From assembly GCF_000499845.2 (NCBI RefSeq), contig NC_023754.2, positions 10,732,618 to 10,796,617 of the forward strand: a DNA stretch of 64,000 nt, read 5' to 3'. The DNA comes from Phaseolus vulgaris (taxonomy: Eukaryota > Streptophyta > Magnoliopsida > Fabales > Fabaceae). The first letter of the stretch is position 1; the number at the start of each line of letters is the position of its first letter. Below the pieces are notes generated by a model. It did not search any database. It was not told where the DNA came from and was given only the letters and a program-made list of their open reading frames with translations. Positions 36,055 to 48,048 of the stretch are shown here, one piece after another. A program made the position numbers and the translations under genes.

Positions 36055-37461
36055 TGTAACACCCCGGAAAATAACATCTAACTATTACAATACAGGTTCT
36101 ACATATTTCTATACAAGCAAAAAGTTTTTCAAAACATTCCTAATACATGATTAGGACATATAGAAATACAAATATTTACGATATAAGTTTCAAAATCAAC
36201 ACCCTAAAGCTCTTCAGATCCTCAAACACCTGTAAGATCATCTGCTCGTGTACGTAGTATAGTCATCGCAGTTCAAACACAACAAGAAAAGCAAGGGTAA
36301 GCTCGTGAAAATAGAATTTTATAATATACACAATTAAATCAAAAGAGAAAACCAAGTTACATGATCAAATTTTCAAATTATTCAATTTTCTTCAAATCTC
36401 AACAATAAAACAATCACATCAATCTCACATGGATCTACACATCCAGAATATTCAACAAACAACATCTTCCGGAAGACCCGTATTAAGTAAGTCCTACCAG
36501 AGACTAACACGTGATCCAAAGATTACCAGCGAATCCAATAGAAAGGATCAGGGTAAGTTCAATACAACCCAAGTCGTGCATCTCATATGTCACGGTGTGC
36601 ATGAACTCCCCCATCAGCTTCTCACCACCTGATATCTTAGTATATGTGACTTAGATCATCAGTGAAGCTCGTTGATCTCTGTTACCACATAGGCATCAAT
36701 ACTTAATACACAACAAACATCGGTCCATACTTTATCCCAAATGTATGAATTCAATTCCACACCATTTCATCATACAATATCATTCCAAATATGATCCACA
36801 ACATTCAAAAGTGTAATTAACATAAAAAAAACAACACTTAAATATTAAACCATCAAAATATAATATTTTTACAAATTTAAATAATATATAAACAAACAAC
36901 CCAATATATAAACACACAACATCCTTGTAAGAGAAATTGAATATTGGGACCACGTCTCTTCCACATCCAGATCTTCTAGCCTAGGGTTCTATTAAAAATT
37001 AAATTTTGCTTCCCTTACGTCAATTGCTTGTTTTCCAAGAAACTTTTATAATTTTATTCCCCACAGTCTGGATAAACTTCAAGATTTACGGGCCTAATGC
37101 AAATTATCCAAACAGAACAAAAATTCAGTATATAATAGAATAAGTTGAGAGGATTAAACTTCTCAACTGACCCCACCAAGATTGATGACTAAATCCTAAG
37201 GAAAAAGAGAGAACAAAAAAAATTTAGAGCAAAAATGAACTTACTCTGTTTAAAAATCTGATCGGGTAGAAATGTTCCTTAACTCGCGAGATACAACATG
37301 GTCCAATCAGATTCTAAAATAGATGAAGATTGGGAGAGAAAATTAAGAGAGAGGGAGAGAAGAGAATATGGAGAGAGAGAGAGAAAGAGAAAAAAAATGA
37401 AAAGAACAGTGGTGGAGGGGGTAGGTTCTGTGCGCTTCTTCTTTTTTTTAACGCTGTCACA
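36055..37461 (-). repeat. 3' LTR of Tekay-type element
   Basis: Begins tgtaacaccccgg and ends gctgtcaca on the plus strand (TG...CA). It is nearly identical to 42354-43748, with small indels. The short ORFs shared by both LTRs (36429-36632 and 42728-42931) are LTR sequence, not genes. Confidence 0.95.
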
Positions 37462-37479
37462 TTATCTCCAACTACAAAA

Positions 37480-38893
37480 ATTTTCGTCCTCGAAAATGAA
37501 CTTACCAAGAAAGAGATTAGGGTATGATGCTCGTAGCTCCTCTTCAATTTCCAAAGTGGAATCTCCAGATATGAGATCCACCATGGGAAGGAATACTTCT
37601 TCCACGAAGTTGTTTTACTTGTGAATCTAAAATTCTGATTGGCTTCACTTCAAACGACAAATTTTCTTTGACCTAGATGGAATCAGACTCTAGAATGTGA
37701 TTGGGATCAGGTACATACTTTCTTAGCTGGGATACATGGAAAATATTGTGAATGTTAGCTAAAGGAGGAGGCAAAGCAATTTCGTAAGCCACAGGACCTA
37801 TTCTCCTGAGAATTTGATAAGGTCCTATGAACTTAGGAGTCAATTTCTTGGATTTGAGTGCTCTTCCTACACCAGTGAACGGTGTAACTCTAAAAAAGAC
37901 ATGCTCACCCGCAGAGAATTTTAATGGTCTTCTTCTTTTATCTGCATAAGATTTTTGCCTGCTGAGAGATGTTTTCAATCTTTCCTGAATCATTTTTACT
38001 TTCTCACTGGTTTGTTGTATTAATTTTGGTCCAATTAACACACTCTCACCATCCTGAAACCAGCACAGAGGTGTCCTGCACTTTCTTCCGTACAATGCCT
38101 CGAAAGGAGCCATTCCTATGCTAGCTTCATAACTGTTATTGTAAGTGAACTCTACCAATGGTAGAATTTCATGCCAACTACCCAAATGATCTAACACACA
38201 AGTCCTAAGCAAATCCTCTAAGGACTGGATAATTCTATCTGATTATCCATCAGTCTGAGGATGGTATGCTGAACTAAGTCTGAGTTTAGTCCCCAAAGCT
38301 TCTTGAAGTGTTTGCCAGAATCTGAAGGTGAATCTAGGATCTCTATCTGAAACTATGATGGAGGGTACACCATACAATCTGACTATTTCATCTATGTAAA
38401 TCTGAGCCAACTTCCGCATAGAGATTCTCAAGTCTATAGGTAGGAAGTGTGCTGTCTTTGTCAACCTGTCCATTATGACCCAAACAGAGTCATGCTTCCT
38501 CAAAGTACGTGGTAAGTGGGTAACAAAATCCATTGAGATACTATCCCACTTCCACACTGGATTGTCTAACTGAGTTAACATGCCTCCAGGTCGTTGATGT
38601 TCAATCTTTGGTTTCTGACAAGTCAAGCAAGCAGCTACAAACTTAGCTACATCATTCTTCATGCCATGCCACCAATAAGACTTCTTGAGTTCTTGATACA
38701 TCTTGGTCATTCCTGGATGTAAACTGAGTTTGCTTTTATGACCTTCAGATAACACTGTTTGCTTTAGTTCATTATCCTCTGGTATGCATATTCTATTTTT
38801 AAATCTCAAAATATCATCCACTCCTAAAAAGAAGTCTTTAGCTTTGTCAGTATTTAATAAGCCCATGAAGTTCTTCAATTTTGAATCTTCCAA
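37480..38893 (-). pseudogene. Tekay integrase with chromodomain-like tail (stops)
   Basis: The zinc-binding HHCC region (GHKSKLSLHPGMTKMYQELK ... CLTCQKPKIEHQ) is followed by the catalytic core with SMDFVTHLPR (first Asp) and IIVSDRDPRFTF (second Asp). A TAA at 38243-38245 falls just after AYHPQTDG, ahead of the catalytic Glu region. The frame then runs on from 38212 to 37673 through the GKRKxxP-like C-terminal module (LTPKFIGPYQIL; IHNIFHVSQLRKYVPDP) and ends at a TAG (37673-37675). Chromodomain-like coding continues to about 37480 but is frameshifted. Chromodomains direct integration to marked chromatin. Confidence 0.85.
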
Positions 38894-39439
38894 CTACATC
38901 TCCTTCACCTTCTCCAGAAATTCATTAGTTATAACAAGTGTATTACAACTTATGCAATTTGAAGACATGGAAACCTCCAAGTTCATACTCCTGAAATCTT
39001 CAATCAATGCTAGCTCTCTAATCATAAGCGACAACATTTGTATCTTTTTACGAATGAACGCATCTGCAACAACATTTGCCTTCTCAGGATGGTATATTAG
39101 CTGGAAATCATAGTCCTTTAAAAATTCAATCCCCCTCCTCTACCTCATATTAAGTTCCTTCTGATCAAACAAATACCTCAAGCTTTTATGATCACTGAAC
39201 ACATCAAAACTGACTCCATAAAGAAAATGTCTCCATATTTTTAAAGCAAAGACAACTGTTGCCAATTCTAGATCATGAGTTGGATAGTTTCTTTCATACA
39301 CCTTTAACTGACGAGATGCATAAGCAACAACTTTCTTATTCTGCATTAGAACACAACACAATCCCTGATAGGAAGCATTGCAGAAAACTTCAAAAGACTG
39401 ATTGGTATTAGGGATTGTCAATACATGAGCATTAGTCAA
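38894..39439 (-). pseudogene. Tekay RNase H (stops)
   Basis: RNase H degrades RNA in the RNA:DNA hybrid. 39439-39140 carries [20 protein letters not shown], the [18 protein letters not shown] block and [13 protein letters not shown] at 39140-39142 interrupts it; the frame then holds the [20 protein letters not shown] end of RNase H and the linker to integrase. Another TAG is at 38894-38896. The frame is the same as RT and integrase. Confidence 0.8.
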
Positions 39440-39442
39440 CCT

Positions 39443-40387
39443 TCATTTCAACTCTTCAAAGCTTTTCTCACATTGTTCAGTCCATGCAAAAGGATGATCC
39501 TTTCTAGTCAATTGGGTCAAAGGAGCCACTATTTTAGAAAAACCTTCTATAAATCTCCTGTAATATCCTGTTAACCCGACAAAGCTTCTAATTTCTGTAA
39601 CTGTTTTAGGACGCTCCCACTGAAGTACAACCTCCACTTTAGAAGGATCTACTGATATTCCGTGTGCAGAGATGACATATCCTAAAAATTGTATTTCTGA
39701 AATTCAGAAGTCACATTTTGAAAGTTTAGCATATAACTGTTTTTCTCTCAAAATGTTTAGGACGGTTCTAAGATGTTATGCATGTTCTTCCCTTGTATGA
39801 GAATAGATCAAGATGTAATCTACGAACACTACCACAAACTTATCAAGAAAAGGTCTGAATATCCGATTCATATAATCCATGAAGATAGTTGGAGCATTGG
39901 TCACACCAAATGGCATGACCAGAAATTCATAGTGACCATACCTTGATCTAAAGGCAATCTTCTGAACATCTTCCGCTTTCACTAAAATTAGGTGATAACC
40001 TGAGCGCAGATCTATCTTAGAAAAGACAATTTCCCCATGCAACTGGTCCATCAAGTCATCAATTCTAGGAAGAGGATATTTATTCTTTATTGTTAACTTG
40101 TTTAATTGTTTATAATCTATGCATAGACGTGACAAACCATCTTTCTTCTTCACTAATAGCACTGGAGCTCCCCATGGAGAAACACTAGGTCGAATGAATT
40201 GTTTCTCTAATAAGTCTTCTAGTTGTTTCTTCAATTCTGCTAACTCCGCTGGTGCCATTCGGTATGGAGAGATTGACACTAGGCCTGCTCCAGGAATCAA
40301 GTCAATTGCAAACTCTATCTCTCTCTTTGGTGGAAGACCAGAAATCTCATCAGGGAATACATCCATAAACTCCTGAACTACAAACAT
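39443..40387 (-). pseudogene. Tekay reverse transcriptase (stops, altered active site)
   Basis: 40387-39776 covers fingers and palm: [80 protein letters not shown]. The active site reads FVDYILIYS where the family has two Asp (DD), so the second catalytic Asp is Tyr. TAA at 39776-39778 and TGA at 39704-39706 break the frame before the thumb segment (FVGLTGYYRRFIEGFS) in 39637-39443, which ends at a TGA. Inactive on two counts. Confidence 0.85.
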
Positions 40388-40393
40388 CTCTTT

Positions 40394-41935
40394 TTATACT
40401 TTATTTGTAACTATAGAATAAGCCAAAAGCATAAAACATTTTGCACCTTCTTGTATCTCTCTCTCAAACTGATGAGCTGAGATAACCTGCATTCCTTCTA
40501 ATTTTGGGAAAATTAACTTCTTCCGACCACAATCTATAAGGATATGATTAGCAGACAACCAATCCATTCCAAAATAACCTCCAAATCTTTTAGAGGTATA
40601 CAAATCATGTTGATCTTGTATCTCTGCCCATCTATAATTACTGTACACTCAGCACACATGGAAGAAGTTACTATAATACCTTCTGTTGGTGTAGATACCA
40701 CCAACTCAAATTCTAACTCTCGGACTGACAACTTAACTTTCTTAGCACAATCAAAAGATATAAGAGAATGGGTTGCCCCAGAATCAAACAATACAGATAA
40801 TTGTGTTCCAAGGATAGAACAAATACCTCTAACAAGGCTATCGGACTGCGAAGCTTTAGCTCCACTAATGGCAAAAGCTCTACCAGTAGCTCTGGGTTTG
40901 TGATTATTATTCTGCTGCACTCCAATAATATTTGGGACTGGAAGTCTGGCACGACATTCCTTCGTAGCATGACCATATCTATGGCATCTATGACATGTAA
41001 CGTTTGACACTGGATGAGGACAAAATTTAACTATGTGTTCCCCACCACATCTAAAACATTTGACATTTGGTAGCAACTGAGAAGTAGGGCCTCCACTCCT
41101 GAAGGATTGAGGTCTGGAATAAGGCTTCTTTTTATCTTCATATTTGAGTGTGCTTTTAGAAGGTCCTCCCACTTGAGGCTTAGCAAGTTTGCTACTATTT
41201 TTCAAACTTTCCACTACTTTTTCTTTCTCCACTAGAGCAGGGAAATCTCTAATGGACATAGGAATCACCACTTCTTTAAGTTCTTGCTTCAACCCAAACT
41301 CAAATTTTCTACATCTCCCAGCCTCAATCATGGTCTGGGTGTAGAATCTAGCTAGGTGTTTGAACCTAGTAGCATATTCGGTGACTGAAAGATTTCCTTG
41401 TTCCAACTGCATGAATTCAATTTCTTTTGCATACCTGACACTATCAAGAAAATACTCCTCCAGGAATCTTACTTTGAAGTTCTCCCAAGTGGCATCTTCT
41501 CCTTTGTCTTCCATCATTTGCTTCATGCCTATCCACCAGAATTCAACTTCTTCAGTTAGTACGTAAATGGAATAGGATAACTTTCTCTCTTCAGGGCATT
41601 GAGTAGCTTCAAAGATTCTTTCTATGTCTCTCACCCAATGGTCTGCTTCATCTGAATTTACCTTCCCATTAAACTTGGGTGGATTGTGTTTCAGAAAATC
41701 CTCCAGACTAAAGGTATGGGGTTGTTAATGAAGCTGAGACGCTTTTGCTGCTAATCTAGTTGTTTCTAATTGATGAAGGGCGGCCTGATGTTGTTGTGCC
41801 ATAATAACACTCTGTTGTTGCAAGGTTGTTTGATGGAAACCATCGTTTTTCCATCACTGTTGCCATCATCTCTATTGCCCAAGCTAATTTGGGCATATCT
41901 ACTGGTGGAGGAGGAGTAGGTGGTCTACGTGCCAT
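40394..41935 (-). pseudogene. Tekay gag and protease (frameshift)
   Basis: Gag starts at the ATG at 41935 (MARRPPTPPPP...) but is broken before 41634. The 366-residue open piece (41634-40534) holds the retrotransposon gag domain (residues about 1-130), two zinc knuckles (CFRCGGEHIVKFC, and CHRCHRYGHATKEC) and the protease site LFDSGATHSLIS. Near 40573 the reading passes to the pol frame (GMDWLSANHILIDC), consistent with loss of one base in a G run. That pol-frame piece ends at a TAA at 40394-40396. The N-terminal gap region 41635-41900 is out of frame. Confidence 0.85.
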
Positions 41936-42334
41936 CTACTAAGCACATAAAGAATTGGGTTAGAAATTACTAAAAATTGCCAACTACATCTTTAAGACAA
42001 ATTAACTTAAAATAAATAATCACACAAAATAGATACAAAACCAATCTAGACTTATCTCTAAAATGTACTCTAGCTACTTAGAATTAAGATAGAAAATAAT
42101 CTTGATCGAGTCATGAGTGTGCACCCTCACCACTCTATCAAGATTCTTTTCATTCTTAATACTTTCATTTTTATTCATAATATCTACTTTGACTCAAGCA
42201 CAAACAAGATTTCAAGAAAACAACGTTGTTAAACATCCTAGTAGGCACTTTTAGCTAAGCCTTAAAGCTAGACTTAAACAAAAATTTACACGCACACAAT
42301 AAACCCACTACCCTCATGTTATCCTAAGGATGAA

Positions 42335-42348
42335 CCGTTCTGATACCA
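42335..42348 (-). other. Primer binding site of Tekay-type element
   Basis: Minus-strand TGGTATCAGAACGG lies five bases inside the 5' LTR end, a Met-tRNA-type primer site. Confidence 0.8.
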
Positions 42349-42353
42349 TTAAA

Positions 42354-43748
42354 TGTAACACCCCGGAAAATAACATCTAACTATTACAATACAGGTTCTA
42401 CATATTTCTATACAAGCATAAAGTTTTTCAAAACATTCCTAATACATGATTAGAACATATAGAAATACAAATATTTACGATATAAGTTTCAAAATCAACA
42501 CCCTAAAACTCTTCAGATCCTCAAACACCTGTAAGATCATCTGCTCGTGTACGTAGTACAGTCATCGCAGTTCAAACACAACAAGAAAAGCAAGGGTAAG
42601 CTAGTGAAAATAGAATTTTATAATATACACAATTAAATCAAAAGAGAAAACCAAGTTACATGATCAAATTCTCAAACTATTCAATTTTCTTCAAATCTCA
42701 ACAATAAAACAATCACATAGATCTCACATGGATCTACACATCCAGAATATTCAACAAACAACGTCTTCTGGAAGACCCGTATTAAGTAAGTCCTACCAGA
42801 GACTAACACGTGATCCAAAGATTACCAGCGAATCCAACAGAAAGGATCAGGGTAAGTTCAATACAACCCAAGCCGTGCATCTCATATGTCACGATGTGCA
42901 TGAACTCCCCCATCAGCTTCTCACCACCTGATATCTTAGTATATGTGACTTAGATCATCAGTGAAACTCAGAGATCTCTGTTACCACATAGGCATCAATA
43001 CTTAATACACAACAAACATCGGTCCATACATTATCCCAAATGTATGAATTGAATTCCACACCATTTCATCATACAATATCATTCCAAATACGATCCACAA
43101 CATTCAAAAGTGTAATTAACATAAAAAAAACAACACTTAAATATTAAACCATCAAAATATAATATTTTTACAAATTTAAATAATATATAAACAAACAACC
43201 CAATATATAAACACACAACATCCTTGTAAGAGAAATTGAATATTGGGACCACGTCCCTTCCACATCCAGATCTTCTAGCCTAGGGTTCTATTAAAAATTA
43301 AATTTTGCTTCTCTTACCTCAATTGCTTATTTTTCAAGCAACTTTTAGAATTTTATTCCCCACTGGATAAACTTCAAGATTTACGGGCCTAATGCTAATT
43401 ATCCAAACATAACAAAAATTCAGTATATAATAGAATAAGTTGAGAGGATTAAACTTCTCAACTGACCCCGCCAAGATTGATGACTAAATCCTAAGGAAAA
43501 ATAGAGAACAAAGGAACTTTAGAGTAAAAATGAACTTAATCTGTTTAAAAATCTGATCGGGTATAAATGTTCTTTAACTCGCCAGCTACAACATCAGATT
43601 CTAAAATAGAAGAAGATTGGGAGAGAAAATTAAGAGAGAGGGAGAGAAGAGAATATGGAGAAAGAGAGAAAGAGAAAAAAAGAAAAGAAAAGAACAGTGG
43701 TGGAGGGGTAGGTTCTCTGCACTTCTTCCTTTTTTTAACGCTGTCACA
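42354..43748 (-). repeat. 5' LTR of Tekay-type element
   Basis: Pairs with 36055-37461. On the minus strand it starts TGTGACAGCG and ends CCGGGGTGTTACA beside the primer site. Confidence 0.95.
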
Positions 43749-43753
43749 ATTTG

Positions 43754-46700
43754 GATCTGAAAGAATGAGACAAATGAAAGGATTTCCACAAATAATTGAT
43801 TGTGAGATTATTTATTCATAACAAAATGTTGAATATGAAGAATCTTGACTTTTGATGATAAGTGGTTGTGGTCAGTTATAATTGATGGGACTGAGGCTTC
43901 TTTTCGTGGTTAAATCATGTTGTTTTCTTTAAAATAGACCTTTCTTTTTCAACTTGCTAATGTAAGAGTTGTAGTGTATTATGAGTTATATTATAAATTA
44001 TTAGGACTAATTGTTTTAACAAGTTTTTCAATATTATATATAAATATACTCAATGTTTTTGTATGCATTTTGAATATAAAAATAAATTTTTATTCAAATT
44101 AAATAATATTTTTAAAGACAGGACATACAATATTTTCATAAATAAATATTTTTTAAAATAAGTTCATATATTATTAAATATAAATTAATAAAAAATTAAT
44201 TAATATATTAATTAAATTAGATATTATTTTATAGTCTAAAATAGTTTTTATTATTAGTAAAATTTATAAACTAATTTTAAAATTAATATGTAATTAATTA
44301 TAAAAAATTTAAATACCAATACGTTAGATTTTAAAATTGATATTTAAAGTAGACTAACTACTATATCAAATACTATTTTATGGATTAAATAAATTATTAA
44401 TATTTAAATAGTTTTTATTGTTAATAAAATATATAAATTATTTTTAATTTAATATCTTTTATTATTAAGGTTATAATAATTAATTACTTTAAATTTTAAA
44501 GTTGATAGTTAATTATATATCAATTTAGAAACTAGTTATTAATAATAAAAACTAATTTATATAACAATAATTTTTTAAAATTTTTAAAATAATATTTAAT
44601 TTAATTAATATAATATCTTTTAAAAAATTTGTTTCTATTAATTTTCTTTGTAATGTATAATTTAATAAATATATTAATACATTAATTTCTTATTCTGAGT
44701 AAACAAAATATATAATTACGTAAGTTTAAGTTATATTATAAGTTTTTTTTTTTCAAAATTGAGGTTGAGTGCCTTGTTAAACGTCACTAGTTTGAATGGT
44801 CAAAATGCCTTTCCATTGTAAATAAGTCCACAAATTTACTTTTAAAAAGTTATGTTGACAAATATGAATAACTTTGAAGCATAACAATTAAACTTGATTA
44901 ATTATTACTATTTAAATTTAATATTCATGTATTAGGTATAAGAGCTTCTTAAATAACTGAAAGTATAATTTATATAATTGAATAGACATTTTTAATGCAT
45001 TTATTGAATGAGTTTGACATAATCTAAATTATGAAATTTCTTGTACTATAGCCTCCTACAAAAATCACGTGCCTTTTTTTACTAATATGTCTTCCATTAT
45101 ATAAAATTTAAGTGCATTAATCTACGTCACGTCCAACACATAACATTACATAAAAATTATGATACAATTAGTTAACACAAATGAACTTTTAACAAAAATT
45201 GACATGCAAATATTAGTTAACTCGTAAACTTAATTAACAAAGTGCTAGAATAAGAGATAAATTCTACCATATTTCATAAAAATGAAGATCAAAATCATAG
45301 TTTTTAAAATAAAGCCAAGTTTTCCAAATTTTAAAAGATTAAAAATACATTTTAATTACCCTGTTTTTTTGTTCCAGTTTTTTTTATAAATGGCAGAGAA
45401 AACAGTTCACGTTCATATGTCTCCCTTTTCTAAGTGACATGACAAGTTTTTATATATTATAAGTAATTAATTAGGAATAAATATGCCATATATGTTATTA
45501 TTGAAAAGTGAGCATCATTTGTGAGTGAATGAATGATTTTGTATCTCTTTGAGGGAATATTGCCTTTGTATTAGGTTAAGGAAAACTTTTCTCTTGACAC
45601 TCCAAATAGTAAAAAAACACACACAGCTACTTATAGTAATATAATAATATTTTAAATTAAAAAATAAAATAAAAATAATAATTTATTAAAATGTTAGACG
45701 TATGTTTTTAGGGTAGGGAATGTTAATATATCAGTTCCTTAGGTTAAATATTTTTGTGAGGAATGGAGGTACGGATGGTTTAATTAAGTTTGGATTTCTC
45801 ACTCCTCTCATAAATGATGAGAGATGAATATTATAAAAAAATTATTAAATAAAAATTAATAATAATAATTAATTATTATATTAATTAAATTAGATATTAT
45901 TTTTTAAACAAAGATTATTAGTATATAAAATAATTTTTATTATTATTATTTTTTAATTAATATTTGATTAACTATTAAAATTTTAACTATTTTAGAATAA
46001 AAGATAATTTTAAAATTTTTGTAATTAATTAAAAATTAATTTAAAAACTAATTTATAATTTTTTATTATTAATAATTTTTTTTAAATATTAATAATTTTT
46101 TAATTATTAAATAATATTTAATTTAGTTAATATAGTAATTAGTTAATTTTTATTTTTAAAGTTAATTTTTAAGAAATAATTTTCTTAAATGTTTAGATAA
46201 TTATAGATTTTTTTTCTTTCATTTGTGGTTTATTTACGTCTTTTGTCTTCTAATTTGTGATTTTATTTCTAAGAAATTAACAAAATCACAACATTAAGCG
46301 TAATATATATTGTGAGTGGGAAAACTGGTTGTTGCCAGTAATTTATTGGTTCAATGATTTTTTTGATTATGGGCGTAAATAATAAATAACATTTGTTAAT
46401 AAAAGCAAATTAACTTTAGCTGAAAAACTGGAGCTATGGGAAAATAAAGTTAATGGATTATATCTTAATTGATTATGTTATGAGATATAATAGATTATAT
46501 ATGTTATGAAACTCATGTAATTGTGGCTCTACACATGTTAATATAAAATGGAACCTCTGATTTCCTATGGCTGATATTGAATTGTAAATTATAATAGAGT
46601 AGGTTAAAGAGGATTTTAGAACAAACAAATTTCAACCAATTTTAATTGTTTTATATACTAAGTAAGGCAAGGTCTAAAGTTAAAGTCAAGAGTTGGTATG

Positions 46701-46790
46701 TTGAACGAAGGAGTCAAGATATTGTTATTATAGCCATACATGTAAAATAGTTTGGTGGGTAAACAAAGATATTTATATCAAGTGAATTTG
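43754..46790. other. AT-rich DNA without a gene
   Basis: Very AT-rich, with repeated attaatta/aaatta blocks around 44150-44640 and 45840-46190, and no recognisable frame or terminus. Confidence 0.5.
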
Positions 46791-47030
46791 TTTAACTTAA
46801 TTTTATAAAATTGATTTATAAAACAAGGTTTATATTCATTTATATAATATGAATTGTTTTTATGTTTAGTCAATGTGAGATCTTCAACACATTTTCCTCA
46901 CGTCAAGACCTACCAACTCGTGCATGAGACTATATGTTATGGGTGGTCTGATAGCAAGTGACACGATAGGTCCAACAAACTCTCGCTAGGATAGACTTTA
47001 AATGACTCTGCTACCATACTAAGAAGTAAG
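46791..47030. repeat. Interspersed legume repeat, degenerate copy
   Basis: From ttaacttaattttataaaa through caatgtgagatcttcaacac, ctcacgtcaagacctacc, gggtggtctgatagc and ctgctaccatactaag, the order of blocks matches a roughly 250 bp repeat I recall from several legume genomes. The element class is not known to me. Shorter pieces of it appear at 58378-58422 and, inverted, at 59345-59412. Confidence 0.5.
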
Positions 47031-47079
47031 GGTAAAATTTCATTAATTATAAAAAACTTATTCCTAATACCAAAAAATT

Positions 47080-47269
47080 GAAATTGTATCCTGATATATT
47101 TTATCATCTTTGTTAATAATTACATTTATAGTACTTGCAGTAACTGACTCTTGAATGATTTTATGAGCAGTTACTTAAAAATATTAATTCAACCATTAAA
47201 ACCGAATAATAAAATATAACGTGCATTTATGTGCATTTATATGCAGTTACAAAAAACACAATATCCAAC
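47080..47269 (-). repeat. 3' LTR of outer copia element
   Basis: Aligns with 57914-58105 through tttatagtacttgca, gattttatgagcagttactta, attaaaacc.aataataaaat and agttacaaaaaacaca. The polypurine tract (aaggaggactaggaagaggg on the minus strand) adjoins it at 47270-47290. The outer end is degenerate. Confidence 0.8.
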
Positions 47270-47289
47270 CCTCTTCCTAGTCCTCCTTG

Positions 47290-48048
47290 ATTTTTTGAAC
47301 TGCAAATTCCAATTTTCTGTCTTAAGAACTCAAACTTGTTGGCTTGAAGTGGCTTGGTAAACAAATATGCAATTTTTTTTTCATCCTCGCTTTACTTAAT
47401 CTCCATTCAACACCTTTTGATTTGACATAAAGTGCAGATTCAAATAGACTTTTGGCAAAGCCTAATAATCATCAATTCGGTTATACCATGTTCTGGGAAC
47501 CTCTTTTAAGCCATAAATAACTTTAGACAACTTATAAACTCTGTCTTCTTTTCCTTCCACAATGAAACCTTTAGGTTGCTCAATAGAAATTTCCTCTTCA
47601 AGAAATCCATTTAGGAATGTTGACTTGACATCCATTTGATGTACCTTTCTATCTCAAGGTATGTCAACAAGCTCCCGAGTTTTGTTCTTCTGATATACAC
47701 CTCTTCCTCCATTGCCATTTTCGACTTTGGGTCATTGATAACTTCTTTGTGATCAGCAGGTTCACATACTGCAAGGTTACATCTATGATATATGTCAGAG
47801 AGTAATCGATTGCCTTTAATTGGTGGATCATCTTCCATTTCAGATTTTGCATCTTGAGAAGCCCTTGACCAGTCAGCTCCTCCTGAAATAGATTTAATGA
47901 GAAACTTTTGCCTCTCATTTGTACCTTGGACAAATCTTGTCCTGTAACATCCTTGATCAAACAATGGTTATCTTCAAAAAACACCTTGAAGCCTTTTTGT
48001 AGCAACTGACCAACACTTAATAAAATTTGGTCTATGTTAGGTACATAT
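47290..48048 (-). pseudogene. Outer copia: protease end, fused pol fragments
   Basis: Directly beside the SIRE LTR the frame resumes the protease/pre-integrase region (PNIDQILLSVGQLLQKGFKV). After a deletion comes the integrase-RT linker (DPPIKGNRLLSDIYHRC; EPADHKEVINDP), then after another deletion the RT piece QMDVKSTFLNGFLEEEIS, and finally the RNase H end LFTKPLQANKFEFLRQKIG. Frames differ between pieces. The longest open frames are 113 and 117 residues, in two overlapping frames. Confidence 0.75.

Larger units (their letters stand above)
36055..43748 (-). mobile_element. Full-length Tekay-type Ty3/gypsy retrotransposon, TSD atttg
   Basis: LTRs of 1407 bp (36055-37461) and 1395 bp (42354-43748) flank a minus-strand gag-pol. 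Both outer flanks are atttg (36050-36054 and 43749-43753). The order is gag, protease, RT, RNase H, integrase and a chromodomain-like tail, which with the integrase tail style suggests the chromovirus Tekay/Del lineage. I count roughly 45 LTR differences by eye (about 3%), an insertion of the order of 1 My at commonly used plant rates. Coding capacity is lost through one frameshift and eight stops. Confidence 0.9.

Noticed and set aside
36429..36632. 67-residue ORF repeated at 42728-42931
   Set aside because: It lies in both LTRs of one element; conservation reflects LTR identity, not coding.
46791..47030. tRNA-like or Pol III gene within the legume repeat
   Set aside because: No cloverleaf and no clear A and B boxes at the right spacing.
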